Shown: positions 1 through 11,997, counted from the first letter of the stretch. The stretch is 64,000 nucleotides of DNA from Avena insularis (GCA_023614405.1 CM042687.1:69670992-69734991); one strand, 5' to 3'. The notes: generated from the letters alone by a model not told the origin. Program-made: numbers and translations.

Positions 1-294
1 TAACTTGTGATGTTGCAGGATATTCTGATGATGATTAGGAGTCATGAGTCTACACTCAACATGCTTTCCTGTGGCACATGAAGATGAAGACTTATTTACC
101 TTATTATATATTTGAACTCTTGTATTAGGCCTGTGGCCATGGAGTTGTGAAAGACTATGTTTGTCTCTGGAATGATATGTAATAATGACCTTTGTTTCTG
201 TGTACTTCATCTTAAACTGTGGATGCTAGCATTGATCTAGGGACTAGCATTGCAATCACAGGGATCCTTTCCTTTACAAAGGAGGGATCTTACA
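1..294 (+). mobile_element. Terminal part of a large LTR related to the 4.4-kb LTRs, inserted in the Copia-A 5' LTR
   Basis: Read on the plus strand, this stretch matches the reverse complement of the first 300 or so bases of the large LTR at 1460-5847. The matching blocks are atgctttcctgtggcacatg, aatgacctttgtttct, the block at 219-260 beginning ggatgctagcattgatc, and the terminus ggagggatcttaca at 281-294. It is clearly diverged from both full LTR copies, so it is another family member, lying in the opposite orientation to the complete element. At 295 the sequence becomes Copia-A LTR, which places the insertion boundary at 294/295. The left part of this element lies outside the window, so solo LTR and complete element cannot be told apart. 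A target duplication would be expected to read aggta (295-299). Confidence 0.75.
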
Positions 295-828
295 AGGTAA
301 TTGAAGAGATTTTTGTGAGTGGAGTTTCCACCCACATGAATGAAGGACGGGAGGGGGCATCCCCCATGGCCGGCGGCCACCCCCTTGGGTGCCCCCTCCT
401 CCTATAAAAGGCACAACCTCTCCTCTTTCTCACTCACACCGCCTCGTGAAGGATCTCTCCCCCCTCTAGAATTTATCCCCCATGGTCTCAGACTAGCGAG
501 ATACATGTTCCCGGTGGCTATTCGGCAAGAAAGAGTTGTGCTTACGCTACATCGCTGGAGAGAGGAGGCGGAGGTTGATCGGTGTCTTGTATGTGTGTGC
601 GAGCACGGATGCACTGTTGTTTTGCGGCGCTAGGACTTCCTCTCGATTTTGAGATCGGCAAGATATCGTCTACATCAACCACGAGTTTAACTCGTTAAGC
701 TTTGTCGGTCTTCAAGGGTATGTTCTCTACGGATATACATACGCCCATTATTTGTATCTAGTAGATAGATCTTGGTACATAGTTCCCATCGTACAAATTT
801 TTTTGTTTTCTATGCTGCGAACCCAACA
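295..828 (+). repeat. Copia-A 5' LTR, right part only
   Basis: From ttgaagagatttttgtg at 301 to the terminal acccaaca at 828 this matches the 3' LTR at 17301-17831 almost base for base. It includes the proximal promoter, the transcribed leader and the CA terminus. The left part of the LTR was separated by the insertion ending at 294 and lies left of the window. The two LTRs differ by scattered substitutions, so the element is not recent. The primer-binding site follows directly. Confidence 0.92.
403..410 (+). promoter_or_regulatory. TATA box of Copia-A 5' LTR
   Basis: TATAAAAG follows a C-rich stretch (ccccctcctcc). The same box is at 17403-17410 in the 3' LTR. Transcription would start about 30 bp downstream, in the pyrimidine-rich ctcctctttctcactcac region. 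Confidence 0.8.
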
Positions 829-829
829 G

Positions 830-840
830 TGGTATCAGAT
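830..840 (+). other. Copia-A primer-binding site (initiator Met tRNA)
   Basis: tggtatcagat lies one base after the LTR terminus acccaaca. TGGTATCAGA is complementary to the 3' end of initiator methionine tRNA, the usual primer of plant Copia elements. Confidence 0.9.
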
Positions 841-1459
841 CCGGATCTATGCGTAGATGCTTTACACGGATAGTACACATATGAATATGTGGGCGATGAT
901 GATCATGTTGTTGCTTCTTAGTTGTAATTTTGGATATTGGTGGCATAGTGGGATGAAGCGGCCCGGACAAACTTTACATGTCCTCGCACATGAGACTTGT
1001 TCCACGCTTGACATGCAACTAGTTTGCATAAGTGGCTAGCGGGTGTCTGTCTCTCCTACTATAGTTAATATCTAATTTGCAATGAGTTGTCAACAATTTG
1101 GTTATCCTCGTTGTGGTTCATGTTCGTAGGTAAGAACGGTTCTATCTTCGAAATCCCTAAGCCACGTAAAACTTGCAATGGATAAATTAGAGGCGTCTAG
1201 TTTAGATTGTTGCTGGGCTAGTGTTATGATATGGTGATGTTGTAAGTAGAAGTATGAGATGATACTCTTACAACACACATAACGTGTAAGTTCCATAGAC
1301 CTTGGCCTTACACATAAAGGTATGATAGTGATCATACCAAGATGCACATGATAGAGATCATATGCAGGAACCATATCATTTCACTTATAAAGATGTTTGA
1401 TAGCATCTTATATTGCTTGTTTGGCGTTTTATTAGCATATAAGATGATCCCTCGTTTAA
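841..1459 (+). mobile_element. Copia-A untranslated leader, first part
   Basis: Non-coding leader between the primer site and gag, interrupted at 1459 by the large minus-strand element and resumed at 12003. No convincing coding frame is present; short open frames here do not match gag. The last five bases (tttaa, 1455-1459) are the target site duplicated on insertion of the nested element. Confidence 0.8.
1455..1459. repeat. Target-site duplication, left copy (tttaa)
   Basis: tttaa directly precedes the LTR terminus tgtagaggtcc at 1460 and recurs directly after the other LTR at 11998-12002. An exact 5-bp duplication shows one intact insertion event in the Copia-A leader. Confidence 0.93.
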
Positions 1460-4400
1460 TGTAGAGGTCCAAACCTTTAATAAGGTAGAGATCCCTGTGT
1501 TTACAATGCTAGTCCCTGGATCAATAGCTAGCATCCACAGTTAAGATGTAATATCAAGAAACAAAGGTCATAATACAACTTTATAACCAGGAATAAAATA
1601 ATTCATTACATCTTACATAGCTCATTTGGCTATCTCATTACAATGCAGCAGAAATAACTATAGCATGGAGTCCTTCATCTTCAAAGTGCCACAGGCAAAC
1701 ATGTTGGTTGTAGACTTGTAATCCTAAACAACACACTTCACTAACATCAAACAAACCTGCAACATAATAAGTTACAGCCACAAGGGTCAATACATTTGAA
1801 TTGTATTGGCAAGTGATACTATGGTAATATAGTGGAGTCTATCATCTATATGCATTTGGCTAAGTGGATCTTAGGCTTGCTTTGCTCAAAATAGATTTTT
1901 CCTTATCATTTGAAAACACTAAGCTTTTGCTTGTCAAAATCACCCCAAGGCATCTTCCAATAGAAATTGGTGATCCTTCAACCCTTGTTCAACCACAAAA
2001 TTTCAACTTAGACATTGGGATGAGGAGATTCTTGATAGCTTCCATGTCTTGATGCTCAAATTGTCCTCTACCAGGGACATGGCTAAGTACTTAGATTTTA
2101 CACTCTGCAGAGGTGGTGCACTTTCCCCACAAGACTTGGTTTCACCAAGACAAGATCTTTCAGAAGCCTTCCCTTAGACCAGAATGGACGCGTTCCAACC
2201 TATCATCCCCTACCACCAACTGTCCATTTCGCTAAGTTATTGCAACCTATATGATCCAGGCAGAGCCCATAATGCCAAGTGGCTGCACTTGAATCTTCTC
2301 ACCATTTGACATCTCAAATCTGTTTGTTCCTGGGTAGCATTCCACAAGTGAGATACATAAGGTAAACCATAGAAATGGGCCTTGTATAACCACTCAACAC
2401 AAACCATTCCTTCCATTACACCCAGGTGTTTCATTCACTTAGTTGTTTTAATAAACAAAACACAAGTCTTTGACTTAGAAATATTCCATAGCATGAATAT
2501 AATCCACCCTTGTTTTCTACTAGCTAATCTAAGCATGATGGTAGTAGGAATCTTATGTTAGGAAAATTCTACTAAGGTTTCATCTACTAGGATTTCCCAT
2601 GGCATAGTTTATACTAGCAAAATTTCCATGCAAGTCTTACTTAGAAATATCACTAATACATAGTGAAAATAATGGGACAAAGTATGAAGCATCACTTGCC
2701 TTTTTGGTAGAGAATATAAGTTCACTCCTTGATCTTGCAATATTCACACTCTTCAAATTCCACTACAATTCAATCAAGCAAGCAAAAATTCAATCTACCA
2801 TTCAAGCAAACATCACATAAAATAATAGAAACAAAGCAATGCATGCAAGCGTGCTAAAGATTGTTTTATTTGGAAAAGTGGTTTCTAATAGGTTATAAAC
2901 ATTCTAAAACACCTATTGGTCATTTTATAAGAGTGGCAAAACCATTTGCAAAAGATTTTACCTATAAACTATTTTTAAACCAAATCAATATTTTATGTGG
3001 TTGAAAATGCTTTTTAGCAAAGTAATAATCTATAGGGTTCATTAAAATATATTTTTAAATCATAAAACCTTGTGTTTAGGGTCAGGGAGTTTAAATCAAA
3101 ACATTTTCTAAAGGGTTTCCTCCAAAAGTATTTTTAACACATAAACAACATTTTTATTTGACTAGAAATGTTCTAAATCAAAGATTTATTCTCTTGCTTC
3201 ACAAAATATGTTTCTTAATCCACAAGTTGGTTTGTATGGTCATTAGGTTCAAAACAATCCATTTTCCAAAGATTTTATCACAAAAATAATTTTAGAATGA
3301 ATTTTATATTCACAATATGCCTACACAAGTTTCTTCAAAAACAACCCATTAAACCTAAGCAATTTACTAAACAAAGAGCATGGTTGGAAAGTACTTGGTC
3401 TACTGATTCCAGTGATATAAAATTTGAAAAATTTGGACGTGTGGATCAAAAGTTATGAATTTTACAAACTTGAACATCTAATAGATCATTTCTAGTTTTT
3501 ATTAAAAAGACTGGGCCACGTGGTGAGTTCTGATTCGCTGGTACCGGTTCGGGCGGATCAAGCACTGAGGATCGTTAGATCTAATGCAAATCGCACTGTC
3601 CAGAAATCTATGTACCCCTTTGATTAGTTGTTCTATCTAAGCCACTGGGTGATGATCTAACGGCTCATAGGTGTTTGACCAAAGTCTGGCGGCGCTCGAC
3701 GGTGGCGCGCGGCGGAGCGCGGCGGCGATGCTCGGGCTGTGAGCTTGCCGGTGAACTAGGTCGCGCGGGAGAGGGAGAGGTTGCTCACCAGCCTTGTAGG
3801 AGTGTGGCGAAGCTCAAGGTATGGTCAGTTTGTCGAGGGGCGCTCTGGTTCGACGTGGATTGCTCACCGGAGTCTGCACGGCGTCGGGCACGCTCTGGTC
3901 ATTGTTGTTGGTGAGGCTGCAGGCCACCTGAAGGCAAGAGAGATGTGTCGTTAGATGCGGGCGAGAGCGTAGATCACAGGAGCATCAACAGGGGAAACAG
4001 GGGCGGACGGAGGATACCTAGGGAGTTCGCCGGAGTCCAATCCAAAGACGGTGGCAAGCGGCGTTGAGGTTGCCGATGCTAGGGAGCTTGCGCAGCTGTG
4101 CTCGGAGTACTGGGAGATGCGCCAGAGGCCAGGGAGTGTGCTCGTGTGGTCTAGGGGGCGAGGCGCGGCCTGGGTTCGTCGGAATTTGAGTGGGACCTCG
4201 TCGGAGGCAGCGACGGTGCAGGTGGAATTGGGGACGGTCTAGGGGCTCTCTTGCAGCGGTTTCTTAGGGGAAAGAGAGGGGAGAGGGAGGTGGTTAAACG
4301 AGCAAGGTCGCGGACGTGATTAACTGATCCATTAACTCGCAGCGAATCAATTCTGCAACGGTCAGTAACGGCGAGGAAGGAGCGTGGTCACCGCGGCGGG

Positions 4401-5847
4401 TGGAGACGATGGTCTGACAGGTGGGGCTCAGCGGTCAGCGAGAGAGAGAGGGGAGGTGGGGGCCAGCGGTGATCAAGTGGGTGGGAGTCTGGTACAAACA
4501 TTTTCTCATGAGGGGGAGATGGGCTAGCTGGGCCAGTGGGCTGGGTTTGCTGGGCTGGCTTCTTTGTTTATTTTTTCCTTCTCCTGTTTATTTTTATTTT
4601 TCCATTTCTTTTTATTCTGTTTTGATTTTGTTTAATCATGTCAAACAACAATCTGAATTCAAATTTCAACCAAACTCTGTTTAAAATCAAACACTGTTTA
4701 TTAACATATTCTGAAGTCAAATTTAGAATTATTCTTTTATTCTTTTTAGGGTATATTGATTATTTATTGTAGGCCCTTGTTTTTAAATTCAAATAAGATC
4801 AAATATATTTTCAACCCTTATTTAAGTTTCAATTTTTCACAAAACCTTTTCAGTAGGTTTTATTTACTTAATAGGGTGTCAAATAATTCACTTTGAATTA
4901 TTTATAGTATTTTAATATGATTATTAATCATTTTAATTTGGGAAATTGTTTTTATTACAATGAAATTCAAATATTATTTTAATTCCATATAACTTTATTT
5001 AAATGATTCTTTTATTTCATTTGAGTTAATTAAATAACTTTTATTCCACTTGGGTAAATTCCAATTATTTTCCCCTGATTTAATTAATCATTTCTATTAG
5101 GGATTTGTCTTAATCAAATGGAATAGAATTTGGTTGGGGCCATATTATTTTATTTCAATATTATTTATCCATTTATTTCATTTGAACTTGGATTATGTTT
5201 ATTCCATTTGTTTATGGTCTTGGCAAAATTTTAACTTGGCTTTTAAATATTCCCTATTAATTATTTCTTTCTTTACCTTATAAAATCCATATCCTTTTAT
5301 TTAAAGATTCAAAGTTGGTGATTCAAATTTGTAAAATCTTATTTAATATTTGTTTATCCTTTTATATCTATTTTAGGATTAATTGCTCACATATTGGTAT
5401 GGATTTTAGATAAGTGCTTTATTAGCTTTGGAAATTACTTTTCCTTATCTTATTAAATTCATAAGATTTTATCTATGGTTCCAAATTCAATGAAATCTGT
5501 TTCTATGGTTTTATAATATTTCTATTTGTCATTCTTGATCATTTATAAATATTTTTCACAAATTTTATATGGATCAAATCCATAGGCTTAGAGATAACTT
5601 GGAAATGTTTTTCTTCTATTAGGGTTTTAGGGTTTTGGTTTAAATTTTCCAAGTGTTTAAATTTCAAGATATATTCATTGATGAATGCATTTCACTTGAT
5701 TTGAATTTAGTTGGATTCGAACTTTATTCAAAGTTTGTTCAAGATGGGATTTTAAGTTTCCATTTAGAAACAAAAAGTTTCTTTTCACTCTAAATTTCAA
5801 CAAATTTTTTTCACATTACGAAATTTGGAAAATTTTGGGATGTGACA
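1460..5847 (-). repeat. 3' LTR of the minus-strand element
   Basis: About 4388 bp, nearly collinear with 7596-11997. Differences are scattered substitutions and small indels; for example the GC-rich part near 3710 carries about ten extra bases relative to the other copy. The outer parts are AT-rich, and a GC-rich block of about 1 kb sits inside. The AT-rich half at 4690-5840 has no coding features. It shows no frame conserved between copies that looks like a protein. Confidence 0.93.
3540..4570 (-). promoter_or_regulatory. GC-rich block in the 3' LTR, possible promoter and leader
   Basis: An abrupt GC-rich island stands in an AT-rich LTR. Read on the minus strand (the element's direction), 4510-4565 holds repeated gcccagc/gggccc-type boxes resembling plant site II (TGGGCY) elements, followed by a pyrimidine run (CT repeat at 4440-4452). 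That order suits a promoter followed by a transcribed leader. The short open frames on the plus strand here run against the element and are probably by-products of GC content. The promoter role is inferred only from motif order. Confidence 0.35.
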
Positions 5848-5862
5848 GGATACCACCCTTAA
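5848..5862 (-). other. Probable polypurine tract of the minus-strand element
   Basis: On the minus strand the bases before the 3' LTR start (tgtcaca) read ttaagggtggtatcc. Position fits a plus-strand primer, but the tract is short and only partly purine, so this call rests mainly on location. Confidence 0.45.
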
Positions 5863-5967
5863 AAGAAATCTCGTCCCGAGATTTGGGAAAGATAGGGGTT
5901 ACAAGTTGGTTCAAAGCAACTAGGGTACTACCACCCTTAAAAGTTTCCAACTAGATTACATCTTGGC

Positions 5968-6924
5968 TTACTTGGGATCTTGATGTATCTTCTCTGGGCA
6001 CTTGTTTGCATAATGGCCTAGTTCTTTGCATTTGAAACACATCACTTGGCTAATATCTTTCTTTTCCTTTGGTACCATTGCCTCTTGTTTGTTTCCTTGG
6101 TTCTTCTTCTTTTCTGGGCATTCATGTGCATAGTGTCCCATCTCTTTGCAAGTGTAACATTGCTCTTGGGTAATATCCTTCTTGCTAGGGTTGGGGCATT
6201 TCTTCTTCTTCTTGGGTCTCTCCAAAGCTAGGAGTTCTTATAGTTCATGCTCTTCATATTTCACCACAAAGGTGGGAAATCTTTCTCTCTTCTTGGGGCA
6301 GTTACTAGAGATATGACCTTCTTCTTCACAAGAGTAGCAACACTTTGTGGTCACTTTGGATTTGGCCTTATGATGCATGGTTCTGACTTTGCCTTCATCC
6401 TTCTTGGCAGAAGTTTTTCCCTTATGGGGGTTTACTAACTGTTGATGCACTCCACCTTGTTTTCTTTGTTGAATTATGGAATAGATGGCGCATTGGATAG
6501 GGACATGATTATTTCCTTCACATAGGAAACAAGTAGCTTGAGATGTGGGGCATTGATTAGTTGGATGTTTCTCTTCACAATTGGGGCATTGATCTTCATG
6601 CTCTTTGGAAGTGTGATCCTTGTCTCCACAAATATTACAAGCTTGAGTTCCTTCTAGAATATCATCCTTGACACCCTTGTTTTCACAAACTCTTTGGGAA
6701 AGGTTGTCTCCCATGTTGAACATTTGGTTTGTCATCCTTTGCAACAATTGGGTTTGGGTTTCCAAAAACTTTTGCATGGTTGGGTCTAACTTATTGTAGT
6801 TGGCTAAAATCTGAGTTGTCACTTGGTTCAACTGGGTTTGGGTTGTTATGAGTTCTCTCATGTGCATCTCTTGGTTGTTGTTGTTGTCACCATTCTTGAT
6901 GTTGAAGTTTCTTGGAGTAGTCAT
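5968..6924 (-). pseudogene. Gag-like nucleocapsid protein with about six zinc knuckles, one in-frame stop
   Basis: The reading frame starts at the ATG at 6924 (MTTPRNFN) and runs to 5968, broken once by TAA at 6238-6240; the frame continues unchanged after it. The N-terminal part is rich in Asn and Gln and may form a helix or coiled coil (TTQTQLNQVTTQ). Cysteine-rich motifs follow: CNICGDKDH..C, CPNCEEKHPTNQC, CFLCEGNNHVPIQC and CYSCEEEGHISSNC before the stop, then CYTCKEMGHYAHEC and CFKCKELGHYANKC after it. At least four are canonical C-x2-C-x4-H-x4-C knuckles, which bind RNA in retroviral-type nucleocapsids. Lys-rich linkers separate them. A capsid domain was not recognised. Most Gags have one or two knuckles, so the number is unusual. 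The stop could be a real inactivating change or could leave a shorter protein with four motifs. Confidence 0.8.
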
Positions 6925-7580
6925 CTGTTTGGGTTGGATTGGGATTAGAATAGGCAATATATTTCTAAAGATATAATTCTAATCACACACATCACAATTC
7001 AAACAAGCAATGTACAAGCAATCAAAAACAAACATTCCAATCAAACAACAAAGTTTCAAACACATTTTTAAGCAACACAATATTTTTGCTACACCACATA
7101 AGTTGGTGTGTTTGATTTAATCTAAATATGGTGGTCCAACTATATGGTTCACTTGAGATCCTTCCATTATTCTTTGTTGTTTCTTCTTGAATGAGATCAT
7201 GGTTTCCTTGGAAAAATTCTTGGTCACAAAACTTCAAAGGTGATGATGGTTCCTTCTAAGTTGTGTTTCCTTAGTCTTCAAGTCTTGAGTAATATTTCTT
7301 GTCTCACTTGTAGTCCTTAGTGATACTCAAGTTGAAGTCCTTGTTGAGACTAAGGTTGAAGTCACTTGAGTTGGTGAAGTCCTTTGCTCATGTTGAAGTC
7401 TTTGCTCATGGTGAGGGCTTTATCCATTAAGTTGAAATAGAAGATATGTAGAGTTAAAGCCAAAAAGGTTGAGGAAAGAGTATACAAGATTTTTGTAAAT
7501 AAGTTTTGGAACAAATACAAGTCCTATTTTTCTAAGGGGTTTTGTCCAATCCTAGGGTTACAATCCTACAGGCAACACAA
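6925..7580 (-). mobile_element. Untranslated internal leader of the minus-strand element
   Basis: Lies between the primer site and the gag-like gene. It contains a run of short related phrases (for example tgaagtc/ttgagt around 7270-7420) that look like degenerate short repeats. One open frame of 71 codons (7022-7237, minus) has no recognisable domain and I do not call it a gene. Confidence 0.6.
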
Positions 7581-7593
7581 TGCTCTGATACCA
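7581..7593 (-). other. Primer-binding site of the minus-strand element (initiator Met tRNA)
   Basis: The plus strand reads tgctctgatacca; the minus strand is tggtatcagagca, complementary to the 3' end of initiator Met tRNA. It sits two bases inside the LTR boundary at 7596, which fixes the element's orientation as right to left. Confidence 0.93.
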
Positions 7594-7595
7594 TC

Positions 7596-10500
7596 TGTAG
7601 AGGTCCCAACCTTTAATAAGGTAGAGATACCTGTGTTTACAATGCTAGTCCCTAGATCAATAGCTAGCATCCATAGTTAAGATGTAATATCAAGAAACAA
7701 AGGTCATAATACAACTTTATAACCAGGAATAAAATAATTCATTACATCTTACATAGCTCATTTGGCTATCTCATTACAATGCAGCAGAAATAACTATAGC
7801 ATGGAGTCCTTCATCTTCAAAGTGCCACAGGCAAACATGTTGGTTGTAGACTTGTAATCCTAAACAACACACTTCACTAACATCAAACAAACCTGCAACA
7901 TAATAAGTTACAGCCACGAGGGTCAATACATTTGAATTGTATTAGCAAGTGATACTATGGTAATATAGTGGAGTCTATCATCTATATGCATTTGTCTAAG
8001 TGGAGCTTAGGCTTGCTTTGCTCAAAATAGATTTTTCCTTATCATTTGAAAACACTAAGCTTTTGCTTGTCAAAATCACCCAAGGCATCTCCCAATAGAA
8101 ATTGGTGATCCTTCAACCCTTGTTAAACCACAAAATTTTAACTTAGAAATTGGGATGAGGAGATTCTTGATAGCTTCCATGTCTTGATGCTCAAATTGTC
8201 CTCTACCAGGGACATGGCTAAGTACTTAGATTTTACAATCTGTAGAGGTGGTGCACTTTCCCCACAAGACTTGGTTTCACCAAGACAAGATCTTTCAGAA
8301 GTCGACCCTTAGACCAGAATGGACGTGTTCCAACCTATCATCCCCTACCACCAACTGTCCATTTGGCTAAGTTATTGCAACCTATATGATCCAGGCAGAG
8401 CCCATAATGCCAAGTGGCTGCACTTGAATCTTCTCAACATTTGACATCTCAAATCTCTTTGTTCCTGGGTGGCATCCCACAAGTGAGATACACAAGGTAA
8501 ACCATAGAAATGGGCCTTGTATAACCACTCAACACAAACCATTCCTTCCATTCCACCCAGGTGTTTCATTCACTTAGTTGTTTTATTAAACAAAACGCAA
8601 GTTTTTGACTTAGAAATATTCCATAGCATGAATATAATCCACCCTTGTTTTCTACTAGCTAAGCTAAGCATGATGGTAGTAGGAATCTTAACTTAGGAGA
8701 ATTCTACTAAGGTTTCATCTACTAGGATTTACCATGGCATAGTTTATACTAGCAAAATTTCCATGCAAATCTTACTTAGAAATATCACTAATGCATAGTG
8801 AAAATAATGGGACAAAGTATGAAGCATCACTTGCCTTTTTGGTAGAGAATATAAGTTCACTCCTTGATCTTGCAATATTCACACTCTTCAAATTCCACTA
8901 CAATTCAATCAAGCAAGCAAAAATTCAATCTACCATTCAAGCAAACATCACATAAAATAATAGAAACAAAGCAATGCATGCAAGCGTGCTAAAGATTGTT
9001 TTATTTGGAAAAGTGGTTTCTAATATGTTATAAACATTCTAAAACACCTATTGGTCATTTTATAAGAGTGGCAAAACCATTTGCAAAAAAATTTACCTAT
9101 AAACCATTTTTAAACCAAATCAATATTTTATGTGGTTGAAAATGCTTTTTAGCAAAGTAATAATCTATAGGGTTCATTAAAATATATTTTAAAATAATAA
9201 AACCTTGTGTTTAGGGTCAGAGAGTTTAAATCAAAACATTTCCTAAAGGGTTTCCTCTAAAAGTATTTTTAACACATAAACAACATTTTTATTTAACTAG
9301 AAATGTTCTAAATCAAAGATTTATTCTCTTGCTTCAAAAAATATGCTTTTGAATCCACAAGTTGGTTTCTATGGTCAGTAGGTTCAAAACAGTCCATTTG
9401 CCAAAGATTTTATCACAAAAATAATTTTAGAATGAATTTTATATTCACAATATGCCTACACAAGTTTATTCAAAAAAAAACCATTAAACAGAAGCAATTT
9501 ACTAAACAAAGTGCATGGTTGGAAAGTACTTGGTCTGCTGATTCCATTGATATAAAATTTGAAAAATTTGGACGTGTGGATCAAAAATTATGAATTTTAC
9601 AAACTTGAACATCTAATAGATCATTTCTGGTTTTTATTAAAATAGACTGGGCCACGTGGTGAGTTCTGATTCGCTGGTACCGGTTCGGGCAGATCAAGCA
9701 CTGAGGATCGTTGGATCTAATGCAAATCGCACGGTCCAGAAGGCTACGTACCCCTTTGATTAGTTGTTCTATCTAAGCCACTGAATGATGATCTAACGGC
9801 TCACAGGTGTTTGACCAAAGTCTGGCGGCGCTCGACGGTGGCGCGCGGCGGCGATGCTCGGGCTGTAAGCTTGCCGGTGAACTAGGTCGCGCGGGAGAGG
9901 GAGAGGTTGCTCACCAGCCTTGTAGGAGTGTGGCGAAGCTCAAGGTATGGTCAGTTTGTCGAGGGGCGCTCTGGTTCAACGTGGATTGCTCACCGGAGTC
10001 TGCACGGCGTCGGGCACGCTCTGGTCATTGTTGTTGGTGAGGCTGCAGGCCACCTGAAGGCAAGAGAGAGGTGTCGTTAGATGCGGGCGAGAGCGTAGAT
10101 CACAGGAGCATCAACAGGGGAAACAGGGGCGGATGGAGGATACCTGGGGAGTTCGCCAGAGTCCAAGCCGAAGACGGTGGCAAGTGGCGTTGAGGTTGCC
10201 GATGCTAGGGAGATTGTGCGGCTGTGCTCGGAGTACTGGGAGATGCGCCAGAGGCCAGGGAGTGTACTCGTGTGGTCTAGGGGGCGAGGCGCGGCCTAGG
10301 TTCGTCGGAATTTGAGTGGGACCTCGTCGGAGGCAGCGACGGTGCAGGTGGAATTGGGGACGGTCTAGGGGCTCTCTTGAAGCGGTTTTTGAGGGGAAAG
10401 GGAGGAGAGAGGGAGGTGGTTAAACGAGAGAGGTCGCGGACGTTATTAACTGAGCCATTAACTCGCAGCGAATCAATTCTGCAACGGCCGGTAACGGCGA

Positions 10501-11997
10501 GGAAGGAGCGTGGTCACCGCGGCGGGTGGAGACGATGGTCTGGCAGGTGGGGCTCAGCGGTCAGCGAGAGAGAGAGGGGAGGTGGGGGCCAACGGTCAGT
10601 GACTGCGCGGGTGGGAGTCTGTGTACGAAACGTTTTCTCGCGGGAGAGGGAGATGGGCTAGTTGGGCCAGTGGGATGGGTTTGCTGGGCTGGCTGCTTTG
10701 TTTATATTTTCCTTCTCCTGTTTATTTTTATTTTTCCATTTCTTTTTATTCTGTTTTGATTTTGTTTAATCATTTCAAACAACAATCTGAATTCAAATTT
10801 CAACCAAACTCTGTGTAAAATCAAACACTGTTTATTAACATATTCTGAAGTCAAATTCAGAATTATTCTTTTATTATTTTTAGGGTATATTGATTATTTA
10901 AAGTAGGCCCTTGTTTTTAAATTCAAATAAGATCAAATATATTTTCAACCCTTATTTAAGTTTCAATTTTTCACAAAACCTTTTCAGTAGGTTTTATTTA
11001 CTTAATAGGGTGTCAAATAATTCACTTTGAATTATTTATAGTATTTTAATATGATTATTAATCATTTTAATTTGGGCAATTGTTTTTATTACAATGAAAT
11101 TCAAATATGGTTTTAATTCCATATAACTTTATTTAAATGATTCTTTTATTTCATTTGAGTTAATTAAATAAATTTTATTCCACTTGGGTAAATTCCAATT
11201 ATTTTCCCCTAATTTAATTAATCATTTCTATTAGGGATTTGTCTTAATCAAATGGAATAGAATTTGGTTGGGGCCATATTATTTTATTTCAATATTATTT
11301 ATCCATTTATTTCATTTGAACTTGGATTATGTTTATTCCATTTGTTTATGGTCTTGGCCAAGTTTTAACTTGGCTTTTAAATATTCCCTATTAATTATTT
11401 CTTTCTTTACCTTATAAAATCCATATCCTTTTATTTAAAGATTCAAACTTGGTGATTCAAATTTGTAAAATCTTATTTAATATATTTTTATCCTTTTATA
11501 TCTCTTTTAGGATTAATTGCTCACATATTGGTATGGATTTTAGATAAGTGCTTTATTAGCTTTGGAAATTACTTTTCCTTATCTTATTAAATTCATAAGA
11601 TTTTATCTATGGTTCCAAATTAAATGAAATCAGTTTCTATGGTTTTATAATATTTCTATTTTTCATTCTTGATCATTTATAAATATTTGTTGACAAATTT
11701 TATATGGATAAAATCCATAGGCTTAGAGATAACTTGGAAATGTTTTTCTTCTATTAGGGTTTTAGGGTTTTGGTTTAACTTTTCCAAGTGTTTAAATTTC
11801 AAGATATATTCATTGATGAATGTATTTCACTTGATTTGAATTTAGTTGGATTCAAACTTTATTCAAAGTTTGTTCAAGATGGGATTTTAAGTTTCCCTTT
11901 AGAAACAAAAAGTTTCTTTTCACTCTAAATTTCAACAATTATTTATTTTGTTTATTTTTTTCACATTACAAAATTTGGAAATTTTTTGGATGTGACA
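7596..11997 (-). repeat. 5' LTR of the minus-strand element
   Basis: About 4402 bp, the partner of 1460-5847. It ends ggatgtgaca at 11997, directly before tttaa. The GC-rich block recurs at about 9660-10700. High similarity over the whole length shows insertion well after Copia-A, whose own LTRs and genes are more decayed. Confidence 0.93.
9660..10700 (-). promoter_or_regulatory. GC-rich block in the 5' LTR, possible promoter and leader
   Basis: Counterpart of 3540-4570. As this is the 5' LTR in the element's direction, this copy would be the one driving transcription of the gag-like gene. Site II-like boxes lie near 10650-10695 and a CT-rich tract near 10566-10580 (minus strand). The role is inferred; no clear TATA box was identified. 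Confidence 0.35.

Larger units (their letters stand above)
1460..11997 (-). mobile_element. Complete non-autonomous LTR retrotransposon (TR-GAG / LARD type)
   Basis: Two long direct repeats of about 4.39 kb (1460-5847) and 4.40 kb (7596-11997) enclose 1748 bp. The terminal bases are TG and CA: on the minus strand it starts tgtcacatcc and ends ggacctctaca. A tRNA-Met primer site lies inside the right LTR on the minus strand, so the element reads right to left. The internal region encodes only a gag-like zinc-knuckle protein, with no protease, reverse transcriptase, RNase H or integrase. It therefore must have been moved by enzymes of another element. The long-LTR, short-internal layout fits large retrotransposon derivatives (LARDs), and the retained gag fits the TR-GAG class. 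I cannot assign a family name from the sequence alone; Sukkula-like elements are one candidate. It is flanked by the exact tttaa duplication. Confidence 0.92.

Noticed and set aside
830..840. tRNA-like sequence
   Set aside because: It is only the complement of a tRNA 3' end, positioned as a primer-binding site; there is no cloverleaf or polymerase III box.
3675..4684. Plus-strand open frames in the GC-rich LTR block (and copies at 9807-10818)
   Set aside because: They run against the element, lack recognisable domains and differ in length between the two LTR copies. GC content explains them.
1460..11997. Two separate solo LTRs instead of one element
   Set aside because: The exact tttaa duplication at the outer ends, the primer site and the internal gag show a single complete insertion.
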